The translations under genes were made by a program, and so were the position numbers. Shown here in pieces: positions 9,262 to 19,301 of a DNA stretch of 64,000 nucleotides. Position 1 is the stretch's first letter; every line of letters starts with the position of its first letter. Source of the stretch: Pseudoips prasinana (Eukaryota > Arthropoda > Insecta > Lepidoptera > Nolidae); NCBI GenBank assembly GCA_951640165.1, contig OX621260.1, positions 17,688,001 to 17,752,000 of the forward strand. Reading direction: 5' to 3'. The notes beneath the pieces were generated by a model, which was given only the letters and a program-made list of their open reading frames with translations, did not search any database and was not told where the DNA came from.

Positions 9262-12112
9262 TTATCTCAATATTTTGCATCAAAACATTGCAGGTCTAAT
9301 TAATAAATCGGATGCCCTACTGGTAAAATTAGACGAGCTGTCATATAAAGGAACGAACGTAGATATCATCTGTATTACAGAAACTTTTGTAGAATCAGGT
9401 AATGAACATTTACTAAACATACCCAATTATCGTCTAGCAGCACACTATAAGCGAGGAGGCACATGTATTTTTGTCAAGGCAGGTTATTTGTATAGAGAGA
9501 TATCTGATATATCAAAACAATCCGTTTCAGGAGTGTTTGAATGCTGTGCAATAGAAATAATACCGCATAATATTATTATTATTTGTATATACAGGGTGCC
9601 TAAGCATAATTATTCAATATTTTATGAAAAACTGTATCATATATTTACTAAAATTAATTTTGCAAAGAAGAAAGTAATCTTAACCGGCGATTTCAATATT
9701 GACGTGCTAAAGAAAAACAAAATTACCCTAGAATTAGAATCTTTTCTTTTGCAGTATAATTTAAAGCTAGCACTTTACATGCCCACTAGATTAAGCAGTA
9801 GTACATGCATAGATAATTTTGCTCACAATTTTCAAAATGGATGGACAGCACAAATAATAGATTTAGTTCTTTCAGACCACACGTCACAGTTACTAAAAAT
9901 TCCCACTAAAAAAACTAGTCTTCTAAAATCTTGGAAAATTGAAAAACAAGAAATATCACGCGAAAATTTAATAAAATTTAAATCTTATTTAGAATGTCTG
10001 TCATTTGCACAAGTATTCAACACCGACGATGCTAACGAATCTTATGACAACTTCATGGAGTATTTTCTGCTTTTATATAAACTGTGTTTCCCTAATAAAA
10101 TCATAACTATCAAATGTAACAAACCGATAAAATGGATCTCTCGTGGCATAAAAATATGCAGCCAAAAACAAAGGCAGCTACTTTGGACGTACCGTTTTAA
10201 CCCTAACCGTAAAAATAAACAAATTTTAAAAAAATACACTAAACTTTATAAAAGAATAATTAAACTGACTCAAAAAGCACGGAATAACCATTATATTAAT
10301 ACATCTGGAAATAAAGCTAAAGCTGCTTGGAAAATAATTAATAACTGCAAATCATGCTTCCCAGAAGAATCCATTTCGACAATAAAAATAAATGATATTC
10401 TCATTAAGAATCCTATCGACATTGCGAATGAATTTAATAATCATTTTATTGATGAAATTGAAAGAAATATGAAAAGTGACATTCCACATAGTAATAACCA
10501 CAACCTTGATAATATAACATCAAATTCATTATTCATGTTGCCTGTATCAAACCATGACATAATTCAAATGATTAATAGTCTTAAGAACACAAGTACTGTT
10601 GGTTACGACGGTGTGTCCACTAAAGTAATAAAATACGTAAAGGACGTAGTTGCACCACCACTGACTCATATTATCAATTTGTGTATTACCGAGGGCGTAT
10701 TCCCAAATAGTCTCAAAAGTGTAATTATTAAGCCAATACATAAAAGAGATGATAAAACAAATATTAAAAACTATAGGCCAATTGCAAAAATCCCAATAAT
10801 GTCAAAGTTAATAGAGAAAATAATTTATCAGTCTCTTTATGTATATTTTGAAAAGTATGAATTATTTTGCAACGAACAAAAGGGATTTCGAAAAAATACA
10901 ACAATTAATATGGCAATGTTTGAATTAATATCTCGTATCATATCTTCAGTAGATAAAAGAAATCCCATTTGCGCCATCTACACAGACATGACTAAGGCAT
11001 TCGACTATATAGACCATAAGATCTTACTACAAAAACTTCATAGTTACGGTTTCAGCGGAAATGTCCTGAAACTACTGGAATCGTATCTAAGTGACAGATA
11101 TCAGTGCACAGAGGTTACTAGAATTTGTCCTAAGACTAAACTGGTTACAAGCTATAAATCTGAACCAAGACGTATCAATTATGGCGTGCCACAAGGAAGC
11201 GTCTTAGGGCCGTTGCTATTTTTAATATACATCAACGATCTTTCAAAAGCCACACGTCAAAAAATGGTCCTATTCGCAGACGACAGTACTGCCATAATTG
11301 AATGCGATAATCCACATTATTACCAAAATGATATTAACAATTCTCTTTCTGAAATCATTGACTGGCTCAATAATAATAATCTCATTATAAACCTGAATAA
11401 TACAAAAGTAATGCATTTTTATCAGCGGCGAGAAAGCCCTACTGTAAATATTTCATACGGGTGTAATGAAATAGAAGGGGTTAGACATGTCAAATTCTTG
11501 GGTATTACGATTGACAATAAACTCACTTGGAAGCCGCATACAGAAGAATTATGTAAACGACTCAGCCAATCTGCATATGCACTCTCCCAGTTGTCAAAAA
11601 AAGTAAATTTTCAAACTTTATTAACAGCTTATCATGGACTAGTCGGTTCAGTTTTACGATATGGACTTGTTTTTTGGGGGCAGTCCACTAATAGAGATCT
11701 GGTTTTCAAAATGCAAAAGCTATGCATAAGGGCAATGTGTAATATTAAAATAACTGATAGTTGTGTACCTTTCTTCAGATCTTTTAAACTACTCACACTG
11801 CCATCATTGTACATTTTAGAAACAGCATTATTTGCAAAGACTAATTTACACCTATTTGTTAAATTATCAGATGGTAGAAAAACTCCTATGCGTACTAAAT
11901 ATTTAAATCAATTATGTCATACAAAATGTAAAACGACACTAATGTATAAAAGCTTCTTTGGCATCGCTCCAAGAATATATAATAGAATACCAGATCAAAT
12001 AAAAAAATTACCTGTTCACAAGTTCAAGAAAACATTGCAAAAAATTTTAATTGATAAGTGTTATTACACGGTTGACGATTTCTTTAAAGATAAAGTTTTT
12101 GACATTTTTTAA
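9185..12112 (+). CDS. LINE ORF2 protein: endonuclease and reverse transcriptase, intact
   Basis: 975 codons without interruption. Endonuclease: 'LHQNIAGL' (Asn34), 'ICITETF' (Glu66), 'LTGDFNID' (168-171), 'LSDH' (229-232), so the catalytic residues are present. RT: 'NYRPIAKIPIMSKLIEKI' (529-546), 'YTDMTKAFDYIDH' (Asp601), 'GVPQGSVLGPLLFLIYINDL' (667-686), 'LFADDS' (696-701), thumb 'KFLGITIDNKLTWKPHTEEL'. The C-terminus 'KCYYTVDDFFKDKVFDIF' is typical of CR1/Daphne. The first ATG lies inside ORF1, while homology begins about residue 25, so reinitiation after the ORF1 stop or use of the upstream ATG are both possible. It performs target-primed reverse transcription. Confidence 0.92.
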   Translation: MTASKRTNLSPYQTPKHKKNLGFFYNYLNILHQNIAGLINKSDALLVKLDELSYKGTNVDIICITETFVESGNEHLLNIPNYRLAAHYKRGGTCIFVKAGYLYREISDISKQSVSGVFECCAIEIIPHNIIIICIYRVPKHNYSIFYEKLYHIFTKINFAKKKVILTGDFNIDVLKKNKITLELESFLLQYNLKLALYMPTRLSSSTCIDNFAHNFQNGWTAQIIDLVLSDHTSQLLKIPTKKTSLLKSWKIEKQEISRENLIKFKSYLECLSFAQVFNTDDANESYDNFMEYFLLLYKLCFPNKIITIKCNKPIKWISRGIKICSQKQRQLLWTYRFNPNRKNKQILKKYTKLYKRIIKLTQKARNNHYINTSGNKAKAAWKIINNCKSCFPEESISTIKINDILIKNPIDIANEFNNHFIDEIERNMKSDIPHSNNHNLDNITSNSLFMLPVSNHDIIQMINSLKNTSTVGYDGVSTKVIKYVKDVVAPPLTHIINLCITEGVFPNSLKSVIIKPIHKRDDKTNIKNYRPIAKIPIMSKLIEKIIYQSLYVYFEKYELFCNEQKGFRKNTTINMAMFELISRIISSVDKRNPICAIYTDMTKAFDYIDHKILLQKLHSYGFSGNVLKLLESYLSDRYQCTEVTRICPKTKLVTSYKSEPRRINYGVPQGSVLGPLLFLIYINDLSKATRQKMVLFADDSTAIIECDNPHYYQNDINNSLSEIIDWLNNNNLIINLNNTKVMHFYQRRESPTVNISYGCNEIEGVRHVKFLGITIDNKLTWKPHTEELCKRLSQSAYALSQLSKKVNFQTLLTAYHGLVGSVLRYGLVFWGQSTNRDLVFKMQKLCIRAMCNIKITDSCVPFFRSFKLLTLPSLYILETALFAKTNLHLFVKLSDGRKTPMRTKYLNQLCHTKCKTTLMYKSFFGIAPRIYNRIPDQIKKLPVHKFKKTLQKILIDKCYYTVDDFFKDKVFDIF

Positions 12113-12334
12113 TATTCAAATTAATAAATTCTAATAATATATTTTATGATTTCTTTGATTTATATACTGAATTTTTTGACATTGTTAAAATAATTTACTG
12201 TGAACTTTAAAACTACTGTATATATGTATGTCTTAAAATAGACAAAACATAGCGCACTGTAATTTACTTTAAGATCTGTATTTTTTTTGTACCTATGTTT
12301 TACAAATAATAAATGATTGATTGATTGATTGACA

Positions 12335-14646
12335 TTCTTAAAATTGGTAAATTGAATATCAAGTTACTGTTCTCTGACCCTTTTTATATCATTCCACCTC
12401 GCTCTGAAGCCGTCATTGAATGCTTAATACAAAATACCAACACCTCAACCAAAATTTGTTAATTTCCAATTGCATAGTTAAAATTAAAGATAATAATAGA
12501 GATAACTTAACTATTGCAAATATTTCAGACACATCTATGCATATCAATTCTAATTTAAATCTAAATATCGAGCCTTTTCATTCCGAAGCGTTCCAAAATA
12601 ACACTGCAATTACACCCAATACGGCGAATAGAACCACCAATGTAATCAATTCACTACGAATTGATCATCTTAATCAAGAAGAATCTAATGCTCTTCTGGA
12701 ACTTTGTGCCCAGTATTCGGATATATTCCACTTAACTGATGACCAATTAACTCATACTTCCGCTCTAAACCATCAGATAAAGACGAGTAGTGATATTACT
12801 ATCCATACTAAATCCTATAGATTCCCAGAAATCCATACGAAAGAGGTAGAAACCCAAATCGGAAAAATGCTTGACCAGGGTATAATTGAACCTTCTTCCT
12901 CAAAAGACAGACTCCCAAGGCCAACGTAAATGGTGAATAGTCATCGACTATCGTAAACTAAATGATATTACAATCGGTGAAACGTATCCTATCCCGCAGA
13001 TATCTGAAATACTCGACCAGCTGGGACACAGTAAATATTTTTCGACATTGGACCTCGCCTCCGGGTTTCCCCTAAGGATAAATCTAAAACAGCCTTCTCT
13101 GTACCTCAAGGACATTATCAATTTAATAGAATGCCATTTTGATTAAAGAACGCGCCCTCTACCTTCCAAAGACTCATGAACAATTGTCTCTCCGGCCTTC
13201 AATGGACACGTTGTTTTGTTTATTTAGATGATATTGTTATTTATTCTGCCGATCTTAATTCCCGCATGAATAACCTAAAAACTGTGTTTGATAGACTCTG
13301 TACCTTCAATTTAAAACTACAACCTGAAAAATGTGAATTCCTACGCAAAGAAGTTGCCTATCTAGATAGGCAACTTGTAATATTATCGGCGAGGATGGTG
13401 TCAAACCAAATCCCGATAAAACTAAAGCTGTAACGGAATTTCCAACACCTCAAACTCCTAAGGACATTAAATCATTTCTAGGGCTTGTATCCTATTATAG
13501 AAGATTCATTTCTGATTTTGCGAAACTTGCTAAGCCATTAACGTCTTTACTAAAAAAGGACATTCCTTTTATATGGCAAAACGAACAAGAACTCGCTTTC
13601 GAGTCTCTTAAAGCCAAACTTGTTTCTGCCCCAATCCTAGCATACCCAGATTTTACACAATCCTTCGTCTTAACTTGTGACGCTTCAAGCTATGCGATAT
13701 CGGCAATACTATCCCCGGGTCCTATAGGACAAGACCGCCCGATCGCGTATGCATTCCGCACGCTTAATAAGGCCGAGTGCAATTACAGTGTCACCGAGAA
13801 AGAATGTCTCGCTATAATATTTGGCACTAAGGTGTTCAGACCTTACCTGTATGGTCGACGTTTCAAGATCTTGACAGATCATAAACCACTACAATGGCTG
13901 TTTAACTGCAAAGATCCAGGATCGAGACTTATCCGCTGGCGTCGGAAATTAGAGGAATTCGAATACGACATTCAGTATAAAAAAGGAAAGATCAATGCCA
14001 ACGCTGACGCCTTATCTCGATTCCCGGTCAATCCAGTCCAACCCGATGTACCAGATCCTAAACCTTCAACGGAAGAAGAACCTCAACGAGAATTAGACAG
14101 TGACGTTTTAGACCTATTAATACCACCCGCTTCTTTTGATGCTAATGATGTTACCTTACATTCCCCAAATCTCCTGGAGCCCAGTGAAAACTCATTACCT
14201 CAACCTGATACCAACTTACCTTCCAACATTCCGGATAACCTTAGGGATGAACTCGAAAATGAAAGAAATGACTTACCTGGTCAATCACCAGCTCTCGACA
14301 TTAATCCAATGCCATCCACAAGCGCGTGTCCAGACTCACCTGACGACGATTATCCCACCTTTCTAAAAGAAATGGCTAATAAAGATAAGTCCTTTAATAC
14401 AGAAATCGAGGAACATAATGAGAGCCTCATGAAATGTCCATCAAAAGTAATTTTAGTCCCTACATCTATGGATCTAGATGAATCAAATTTATACATACAG
14501 GAAATCCTCGGTGACCCTATAATTAATTCAACCGCTATTAACTCTGAAAAAGAATCTATTTCTTGTTATTCACAAAAGTACATCATTTCGACGAAGCATC
14601 ATACCCCGAAATATTTCAAACTCTTAAAACTATTAGAAATGAACTA
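12335..14646 (+). pseudogene. Gypsy pol: RT and RNase H, frameshifted
   Basis: After the LINE the gypsy frame resumes (DILKIGKLNIKLLFSDP). Then come 'TKSYRFPEIHTKEVETQIGKM' (RT N-terminus), 'IDYRKLND', '[10 protein letters not shown]', '[18 protein letters not shown]' and 'CFVYLDDIVIYS' (YLDD catalytic core near 13219), in several frames with breaks near 12905, 13065-13100 and 13375. From about 13377 the frame stays open to 14646: 'SFLGLVSYYRRFISDF' and RNase H 'LTCDASSYAISAIL', 'YSVTEKECLAII', 'LTDHKPLQWLF', ending 'NADALSRFP'. After RNase H comes an acidic, Pro/Ser-rich linker. Replication enzyme, clearly inactive. Confidence 0.92.
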
Positions 14647-14850
14647 ATTGTCTTCGAAGACGTTACTGAAATAGATATATCTGATCTAAAAAAACCATTT
14701 GAAAAACATTCATTTATAAAAATTTACAACATGCTAATTTACCTTTTCCACAATACACGTATTAAAGTTAATATTTACCATAATAATATAATATACCCAA
14801 CTCCAATTGAGATAACTATTATACACCCAACAACAATTTTCAGTCTCAAG
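14563..14850 (+). pseudogene. Gypsy pol region downstream of RNase H, frameshifted fragment
   Basis: Open frame 'HFDEASYPEIFQTLKTIRNELIVFEDVTEID...' overlaps the end of the RNase H-linker frame in another phase. It reads like the linker that precedes integrase in some gypsy elements, but no zinc-binding or DDE integrase motif follows: the sequence turns at about 14814 into an inverted copy of the neighbouring gag. Function inferred from position only. Confidence 0.4.
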
Positions 14851-14972
14851 ACCACGTGAGACCTTACCATACTTTTAACCGTGGTCGGTTTACTGGTAAT
14901 CGTTACAATAATGAATACGTTACAATAATAATAGTCGTCGTGGAAATTGGCGTGGAAATAGTCGAAATATTT
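14814..14972 (+). repeat. Left arm of inverted duplication of gypsy-2 gag
   Basis: About 158 bp matching the reverse complement of 15440-15596 with few changes (e.g. 'aaccgtggtcggtttactgg' in both). It carries the Arg/Gly/Asn-rich gag tail (FNRGRFTGNRYNN...) in plus orientation, opposite to its source. A short 'acgttacaataatga' stretch is duplicated at about 14905-14930. Confidence 0.9.
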
Positions 14973-14984
14973 TTTCATTACTAT

Positions 14985-15303
14985 AATCAGGTTTGTCCGA
15001 AATAGGTAAGTAAATTAATTTACCGTTATTTTTAATAGTCAAAATATTTGATATATTACAACTATAAGAAGAAAGAAAGTCTAGTCCTAAAATACCACTC
15101 GCTTTTAAAGGTAACTTTTCAAAAACATGAAATTTATGAACAAATGTGTCATAATTTTCCGTTTTTAATGTTAATGTTACGTATCCCGAAGAGCTAATCT
15201 GTCCTCCAATTCCATTTATTACAGTATTACCCTTAAATATACGCAAAGAGTTAGGTAATTCATCTATCTTAATGACTGATATAGACGCGCCAGTATCAAC
15301 CAA
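14985..15303 (-). pseudogene. Gypsy-2 aspartic protease (partial pol)
   Basis: Minus-strand open frame beginning 'VDTGASISVIK', the canonical aspartic protease active site, with flap/C-terminal signature 'LKASGILGLDFLSSYSCNIS'. Just upstream in translation lies 'CKGDCKYVSFYF'. The reading runs into the inverted duplication near 14972 and no RT follows, so the element is broken here. The motif itself is intact, unlike the gypsy-1 protease. Confidence 0.85.
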
Positions 15304-15369
15304 AAATAAAAATTATTGAAATAAAATGACACGTATTTGCAATCTCCCTTGCATGCCAAAATGTAATCT

Positions 15370-16530
15370 TTAAACTCGAAAAAACTGGTTCTTTAATTTC
15401 TGAGAATTTATATCATTTTTATTTTGCTCTTGTTCCGGTGCCTGTGCCGAAAAAATATTTCGACTATTTCCACGCCAATTTCCACGACGACTATCATTAT
15501 TGTAACGATTACCAGTAAACCGACCACGGTTAAAAGTATGGGAAGGTCTCACGTGGCCTTGAGACTGAAAATTGTGGTTGGGTGTATAATAGTGACCTCG
15601 CTGACCTTGACCCGAACCGGAGGCCCGAGAAAAACCCGAAGTAGCCTTGTAGTTCGTCTAGAAAATTGCATAACATCTGACCTCTTAGATGTCGAAGATG
15701 AAGATACTTCCTCATCCTTAGCTGCCTGGATCGCGTCCTTGAGACTACTGTAGTTCCGTGCGGCCACGATGGTACTCAGCCTAGTATTTTTCACCCCTTC
15801 TGAAAACTTTTTAATAGCAATTTTTACATTTAACGGTCTAAGTATAGAAAACTTCGACGAATCACCATCTGCCTGTGAGATGGTCAAATCTGTAAAAAGT
15901 TTCTCAATATGGGACCCATACTCATGGTTTTCCAACCTTGATTGGAGTTAAGTAGTCGTGTTTGTATAGCCGTGAACGATTTAGAGCATAGTAAGTGTTT
16001 TTTTAAATCAAAAATCAATTCAGTAACCGAACTATAAGCATTTGACAAACGTATCTTTGCATTTTCGGAAAGTCTGCCCTTTAAAATAAACTTAATTAAG
16101 AACGTTTTGCCCGACTCGTCTAACATTTCTGATTACATATCCACAGCATCAATCAATCGTTTCGTGGTATCCTCCGTACCATCCATAAGTGGAATCAAAT
16201 TGCACGCCGTTCGAAATCGAAATCCATTTTTGGCGATTTAACTATAGGAAACACACACAAATTACAAATTTCCTCGTAAAGTTGTTTAAAATTTTCATAA
16301 GTTATCGCTTCAGATATAGTATCACTTTCTTTATTAGTTTTCGTAATTAAAAATAATTCACTACAACTATCAAAAATATATTTCGCTTCTTTTAACTTAA
16401 TTTCAATAATCTTCCCTGTATACCTAGATTTACCTTTTTTTATTAAATATTTTCTAATTTCCTTTAAGCTTTCATAACTTTCAATCAATGTTTCAATAAT
16501 AATATAAAATTTAAAAAAATCACAATCCAA
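15370..16530 (-). pseudogene. Gypsy-2 gag, several frames
   Basis: Minus strand. The order from the N-terminal side is 'FFKFYIIIETLIESYESLKEIRKYLIKKG' (16530-16195), 'ESGKTFLIKFILKGRLSENAKIRL' (16126-15884), 'HIEKLFTDLTISQADGD' with 'LSTIVAARNYSSLKDAIQAAKDEE' (15935-15549), and a basic Gly/Arg/Asn-rich tail 'RGRFTGNRYNNDSRRGNWRG' (15552-15370). The tail replaces a CCHC knuckle and probably binds RNA. At least three frameshifts or stops separate the segments. The minus-strand protease follows directly, so gag-pro order is preserved. Confidence 0.75.
15440..15596 (-). repeat. Right arm of inverted duplication (native gypsy-2 gag)
   Basis: Original orientation, continuous with the minus-strand gag. 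The arms flank ~470 bp holding the protease, so a single strand could fold into a long stem with the protease in the loop. Confidence 0.9.
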
Positions 16531-16723
16531 TTACAATAACTTAATACCACAATACATAAGTGTCCAAGGACCTTGAAGCAGCGAAAGAATGCAACACGTT
16601 TTCATATTCGCGACTGGGTATCAAATTGCATAAGACACTCATGCAATAGTGCATGGTTTTAGACTAATTAACGTAGAACATAATTAACTTATTGAATCTA
16701 TTTTTATAACTAACTAGCTGGCC
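16531..16723. other. Unassigned AT-rich DNA between gypsy-2 gag and a dispersed repeat
   Basis: Should hold the 5' leader or LTR of gypsy-2, but no paired LTR was found elsewhere in the window to define it. Nothing else recognised. Confidence 0.3.
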
Positions 16724-17011
16724 CGCGACTTCGTCCGCGTGTCGTTTTTTTTTGTAAAATAAAAGACTTTTTCTAAAATAAAAGTAGAGTAAGTTATTCC
16801 TTATTACATCAGCTACCTGCCAATAAAAGTCCCGTCAAAATCGGTCCAGCTATTTCAGAGATTAGCTGGAACAAACAGACAGACAGACAGACAAAAATGG
16901 TAAAAAATGTTATTTTGGTGTATGTACCGTATATATATTCATATTAATGTAGTAAAAACCGGTTATTTCAATATTACAAACAGACACTCCAATTTTATTT
17001 ATTTGTATAGA
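16724..17011 (+). repeat. Dispersed repeat type A ('gcgacttcgtccgcgtg')
   Basis: Nearly the same as 62025-62331: begins 'gctggcccgcgacttcgtcc', contains a (CAGA)n block, and ends 'attttatttatttgtataga'. A common lepidopteran interspersed repeat; no ORF. Confidence 0.8.
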
Positions 17012-17160
17012 TAATTAAAGTTCTTGATCTCATATTTAGTCAGACGCACATTTACACATTTGTTCGAATTTTCTACTAATTATTTTTATGATGACCACAA
17101 AACTTTATAAATATATGTTAAACTTTATCTCACTTATATGTTAAACTTTATCTCACTGAT

Positions 17161-17517
17161 TTATGTTGATGGTTCTGCACGCTGTCGTCCCCGCAGTGAT
17201 GCGCGCACACGCTGTATTGCCTGAAGGCCTATTTCCTCTTGAATCCATCCGCGATGTCATCTTCTATATATGCGTACCATCACGTAGCAGATAGTAATGG
17301 TAAAGATGAGCAGAATTACGCAGACGGCGATATTCTTGCGTCCCACTTGTTGACTGAGGTCTTTTAAAACCGCATCGTTGCTCCCGGCTGCGTTCTGGTT
17401 GAGGAAACCTCTTCTTTCTCTAATGACGCTCTGCACATGGTGACAGATTGGCTGTTTTCCCGCGGTTTTATTTCCCGAAGGAGTAGGTACACCGACGCCT
17501 TGAACCGTCGGCTCTGG
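17161..17517 (-). other. Unidentified open frame with a transmembrane segment, interrupted by one TGA
   Basis: From a TAG at 17518-17520 the minus frame is open for 86 codons to a TGA at 17259-17257, then stays open in the same frame to TAA at 17161. It reads 'PTPSGNKTAGKQPICHHVQS', then 'VIRERRGFLNQNAAGSNDAV', then a hydrophobic span 'IAVCVILLIFTITICYVMV' followed by 'RIYRR' and the TGA. No ATG occurs near its start. The basic RERR before GF could be a processing site, and the hydrophobic span a membrane anchor. It may be the tail of an envelope-like gene of the adjacent LTR element, or a spliced host exon; not recognised. Confidence 0.3.
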
Positions 17518-17529
17518 CTAGGGTCGCCA
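17516..17529 (-). promoter_or_regulatory. Possible retrotransposon primer-binding site (tRNA-Arg-like)
   Basis: Minus strand reads TGGCGACCCTAGCC directly after a TG...CA-bounded segment. TGGCGACC matches PBS sequences complementary to the 3' end of tRNA-Arg, as used by mdg1/412-type gypsy elements. Inference from one site. Confidence 0.35.
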
Positions 17530-17708
17530 TGAAGCGTTGGGATTGAACAGCAGAGCCAAGTAAAGACATGTGTACTAGGTTACGATGTTTATTACTCTAA
17601 TCATAAAATACATAAAAATGGTGCACCACTACAAGTATCGCTACGTAGACAATTATATGAGAACGTTATAAAGGAGCTTACCTACTAAATAGTATAAGGG
17701 AACTTACA
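17530..17708 (-). repeat. Candidate LTR (5' LTR of a minus-strand gypsy-like element)
   Basis: Minus strand starts TGTAAGTTCCC and ends AACGCTTCA immediately before the PBS-like site. It contains 'ttttatgtattttatg' (TATA-like) and 'gagtaataaacatcg' (polyadenylation-like). No second LTR copy was found in the window, so the limits are tentative. Confidence 0.35.
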
Positions 17709-18163
17709 TACTATACTTCATGGTGGGTGGTGTGTGGTGTGTATGTTGTGTGTGTTGTGTGTATTGTGTGTGTGGTGTGTGGTGTGTGTGTGGTGTGTGT
17801 GTGTGTATATATTGTGTGTTTATTGTGTGTGTCTTGTGTGTGTATTGTGCGTGTATTGTGTGTGTGTGTGGTGTGTGTGGGTGTGTGTGGTGTGTGTGTG
17901 GGTGTGGTCTGTGTGTTGTGTGTATTGTGTGTGTATTGTGTTGTGTATTGTGTTGTGTTGTGTGTTGTGTATTGTGTTTTGTGTGTGTAGTGTATTGTGT
18001 GTGGTGTGGTATGTGTGGGTGTGTGTGGTGTATGTGGTGTGTGTGGGTGCGTGTATTGTGCGTGTATTGTGTGTGTATTGTGCGTGTATTGTGTGTGTAT
18101 TTTGTGTGTATTGTGAAACCCCCCTCCTACTATCTACCTCAACCCCGCAGTGACAATGATGGG

Positions 18164-18227
18164 ACTCTGTCCTGGAGATGCCCAGACGAAGATGTAGGTC
18201 TTCAACTGGGCATCTCCAGGACAGAGT
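18164..18227. repeat. Hairpin module copy 1 (22-bp perfect arms)
   Basis: 'actctgtcctggagatgccc' plus 'ag' is exactly mirrored by 18206-18227. The 20-nt loop contains a second small stem, gaaga/tcttc. Confidence 0.95.
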
Positions 18228-18735
18228 GCGACTGAGAATGCCGTATTATCTAAAAGAGTTCCTATACTGGTCGCAGAAATTGCCTGCAGCTAGTAGCCCG
18301 ACTCCCGTTCGCAAGTGGGAAGGAGACGAGCCCGATCTCTAGCGTCAGAACAGGTGGTTAAAAGTGAATTTTGAACAAGTTTACATAGAGGCTCGTCCCA
18401 TTGTCTCTGCGAACTGAGTGTTTTTGGACACGCCTCACTCGGACAGGCCATTGATTTTTATGTATGATGGAGGTGTTATATGTGTATAATGAAAACCAGG
18501 TAATCTATTATAAGGTATATTTATTAACCATATAGGGAAATAATCATTTAAATACAAGAAATACAAGGTGAACATATTATTTAATAAAACAAACCACGTT
18601 GAGACATAAACTTAAAACAAAGTTTACTTAGCTTTGAATCACTCTGTCTGCTCAGTACGGCAGTTCCAATAAAATCTACACAAATAGCATAGGTTAAATT
18701 TGTTCAAACTGAATCGTGCCTACAACCACCGAGAG
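18228..18735. repeat. Module following hairpin copy 1, plus a segment repeated at 19646-19790
   Basis: 18228-18445 matches the DNA after hairpins 3 and 4 ('gaattgcctgcagctagtag' variant). 18590-18735, from 'gttgagacataaactta' to 'cgtgcctacaaccacc', is repeated at 19646-19787 with small changes; there it is followed directly by a GT array. Confidence 0.8.
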
Positions 18736-19016
18736 CTCCGCTCCGGTCAACGTCTTGAACAAGAATGATTCTCAAACCGATCGGGACACACGTCTTATAA
18801 TAGACGACAAACAAGTGTGAAACGTGTTTATGCGACAAACAATTATGACGTACACCCGCCCGTCGCCACCAAAATGACTACCGCCTTTTTATTAATACCG
18901 TATTTAATTATAAATATACTATTATTTTATCTACCAATATGTAATATATATAGTTATATACTCATTATATCGATTCCAAGCTAACAAGCGCATAAATTGG
19001 CGCCGTATAGGATAGG
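18736..19016. other. Spacer; right end duplicated at 19570-19640
   Basis: AT-rich with no ORF of note. 'tatcgattccaagctaacaa' to 'caagtacttttccctgaa' (18967-19042) recurs at 19570-19645, showing duplication of this module with a GT array inserted between copies. Confidence 0.6.
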
Positions 19017-19301
19017 TCACATTTGTGCAAGTACTTTTCCCTGAAGCATGAAATTTATGAGTGCAGTAATGTTTTTAAGAAGGGCTCGACCGGCATCACC
19101 AGATGTACCAAACAAGAGGTCTTTTAAATGTTGGGGAGTAAGAGCACCAAGACCCCCGGCGAAACCGTTCTTAAAAGACATTACTGCTGCTCTGGCGTTC
19201 TTTTCTGTTACCTGAAGAGCATTGACAGGGCGATGAGATGAGGAAGGTGTTGGTAAGAGAGGCTGATCTGAACGTGGATGTTTATCAGTAAGGGCTGTCA
19301 A
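19017..19301 (-). pseudogene. Reverse-transcriptase-like fragment
   Basis: Minus frame of 94 codons with 'VMSFKNGFAGGLGALTPQHL' and 'ALLKNITALINFMLQGKV'. This resembles the RT fingers segment 'SFPNGSAGGLDGLRPQHLKD...' of a widespread family of animal retroelement RTs. No catalytic motifs are included, so it is a short fragment embedded in the satellite. Confidence 0.55.

Larger units (their letters stand above)
7427..12329 (+). mobile_element. Full-length CR1/Daphne-like LINE with two open ORFs and a 5-bp target duplication
   Basis: Inserted in the gypsy protease. The flanks carry 'tgaca' at 7422-7426 and 12330-12334, and removing one copy restores the gypsy reading. It has a ~780-bp 5' UTR starting with three 'agctgtc' units, ORF1 (8209-9261), an overlapping ORF2 (9185-12112), and a ~217-bp 3' UTR ending 'aataataaatgattgattga' with a (TGAT)n tail instead of poly(A). 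The short tail repeats, two overlapping ORFs and C-terminal 'CYYTVDDFF' fit CR1/Daphne-type elements. Neither ORF has a stop or frameshift, so the copy is young and possibly competent. Confidence 0.9.
5895..14850 (+). mobile_element. Ty3/gypsy LTR retrotransposon remnant, split by a full-length LINE
   Basis: Gag capsid (5902-6509), a repetitive linker, aspartic protease (to 7421), then after the inserted LINE the RT and RNase H (12335-14646). No LTRs, primer-binding site or integrase were recognised, so both ends are missing. Frameshifts are present in gag and RT. The protease-RT reading continues when the LINE is removed (…YTND | ILKIGKL…), showing that the LINE arrived after the gypsy copy. 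Confidence 0.9.
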
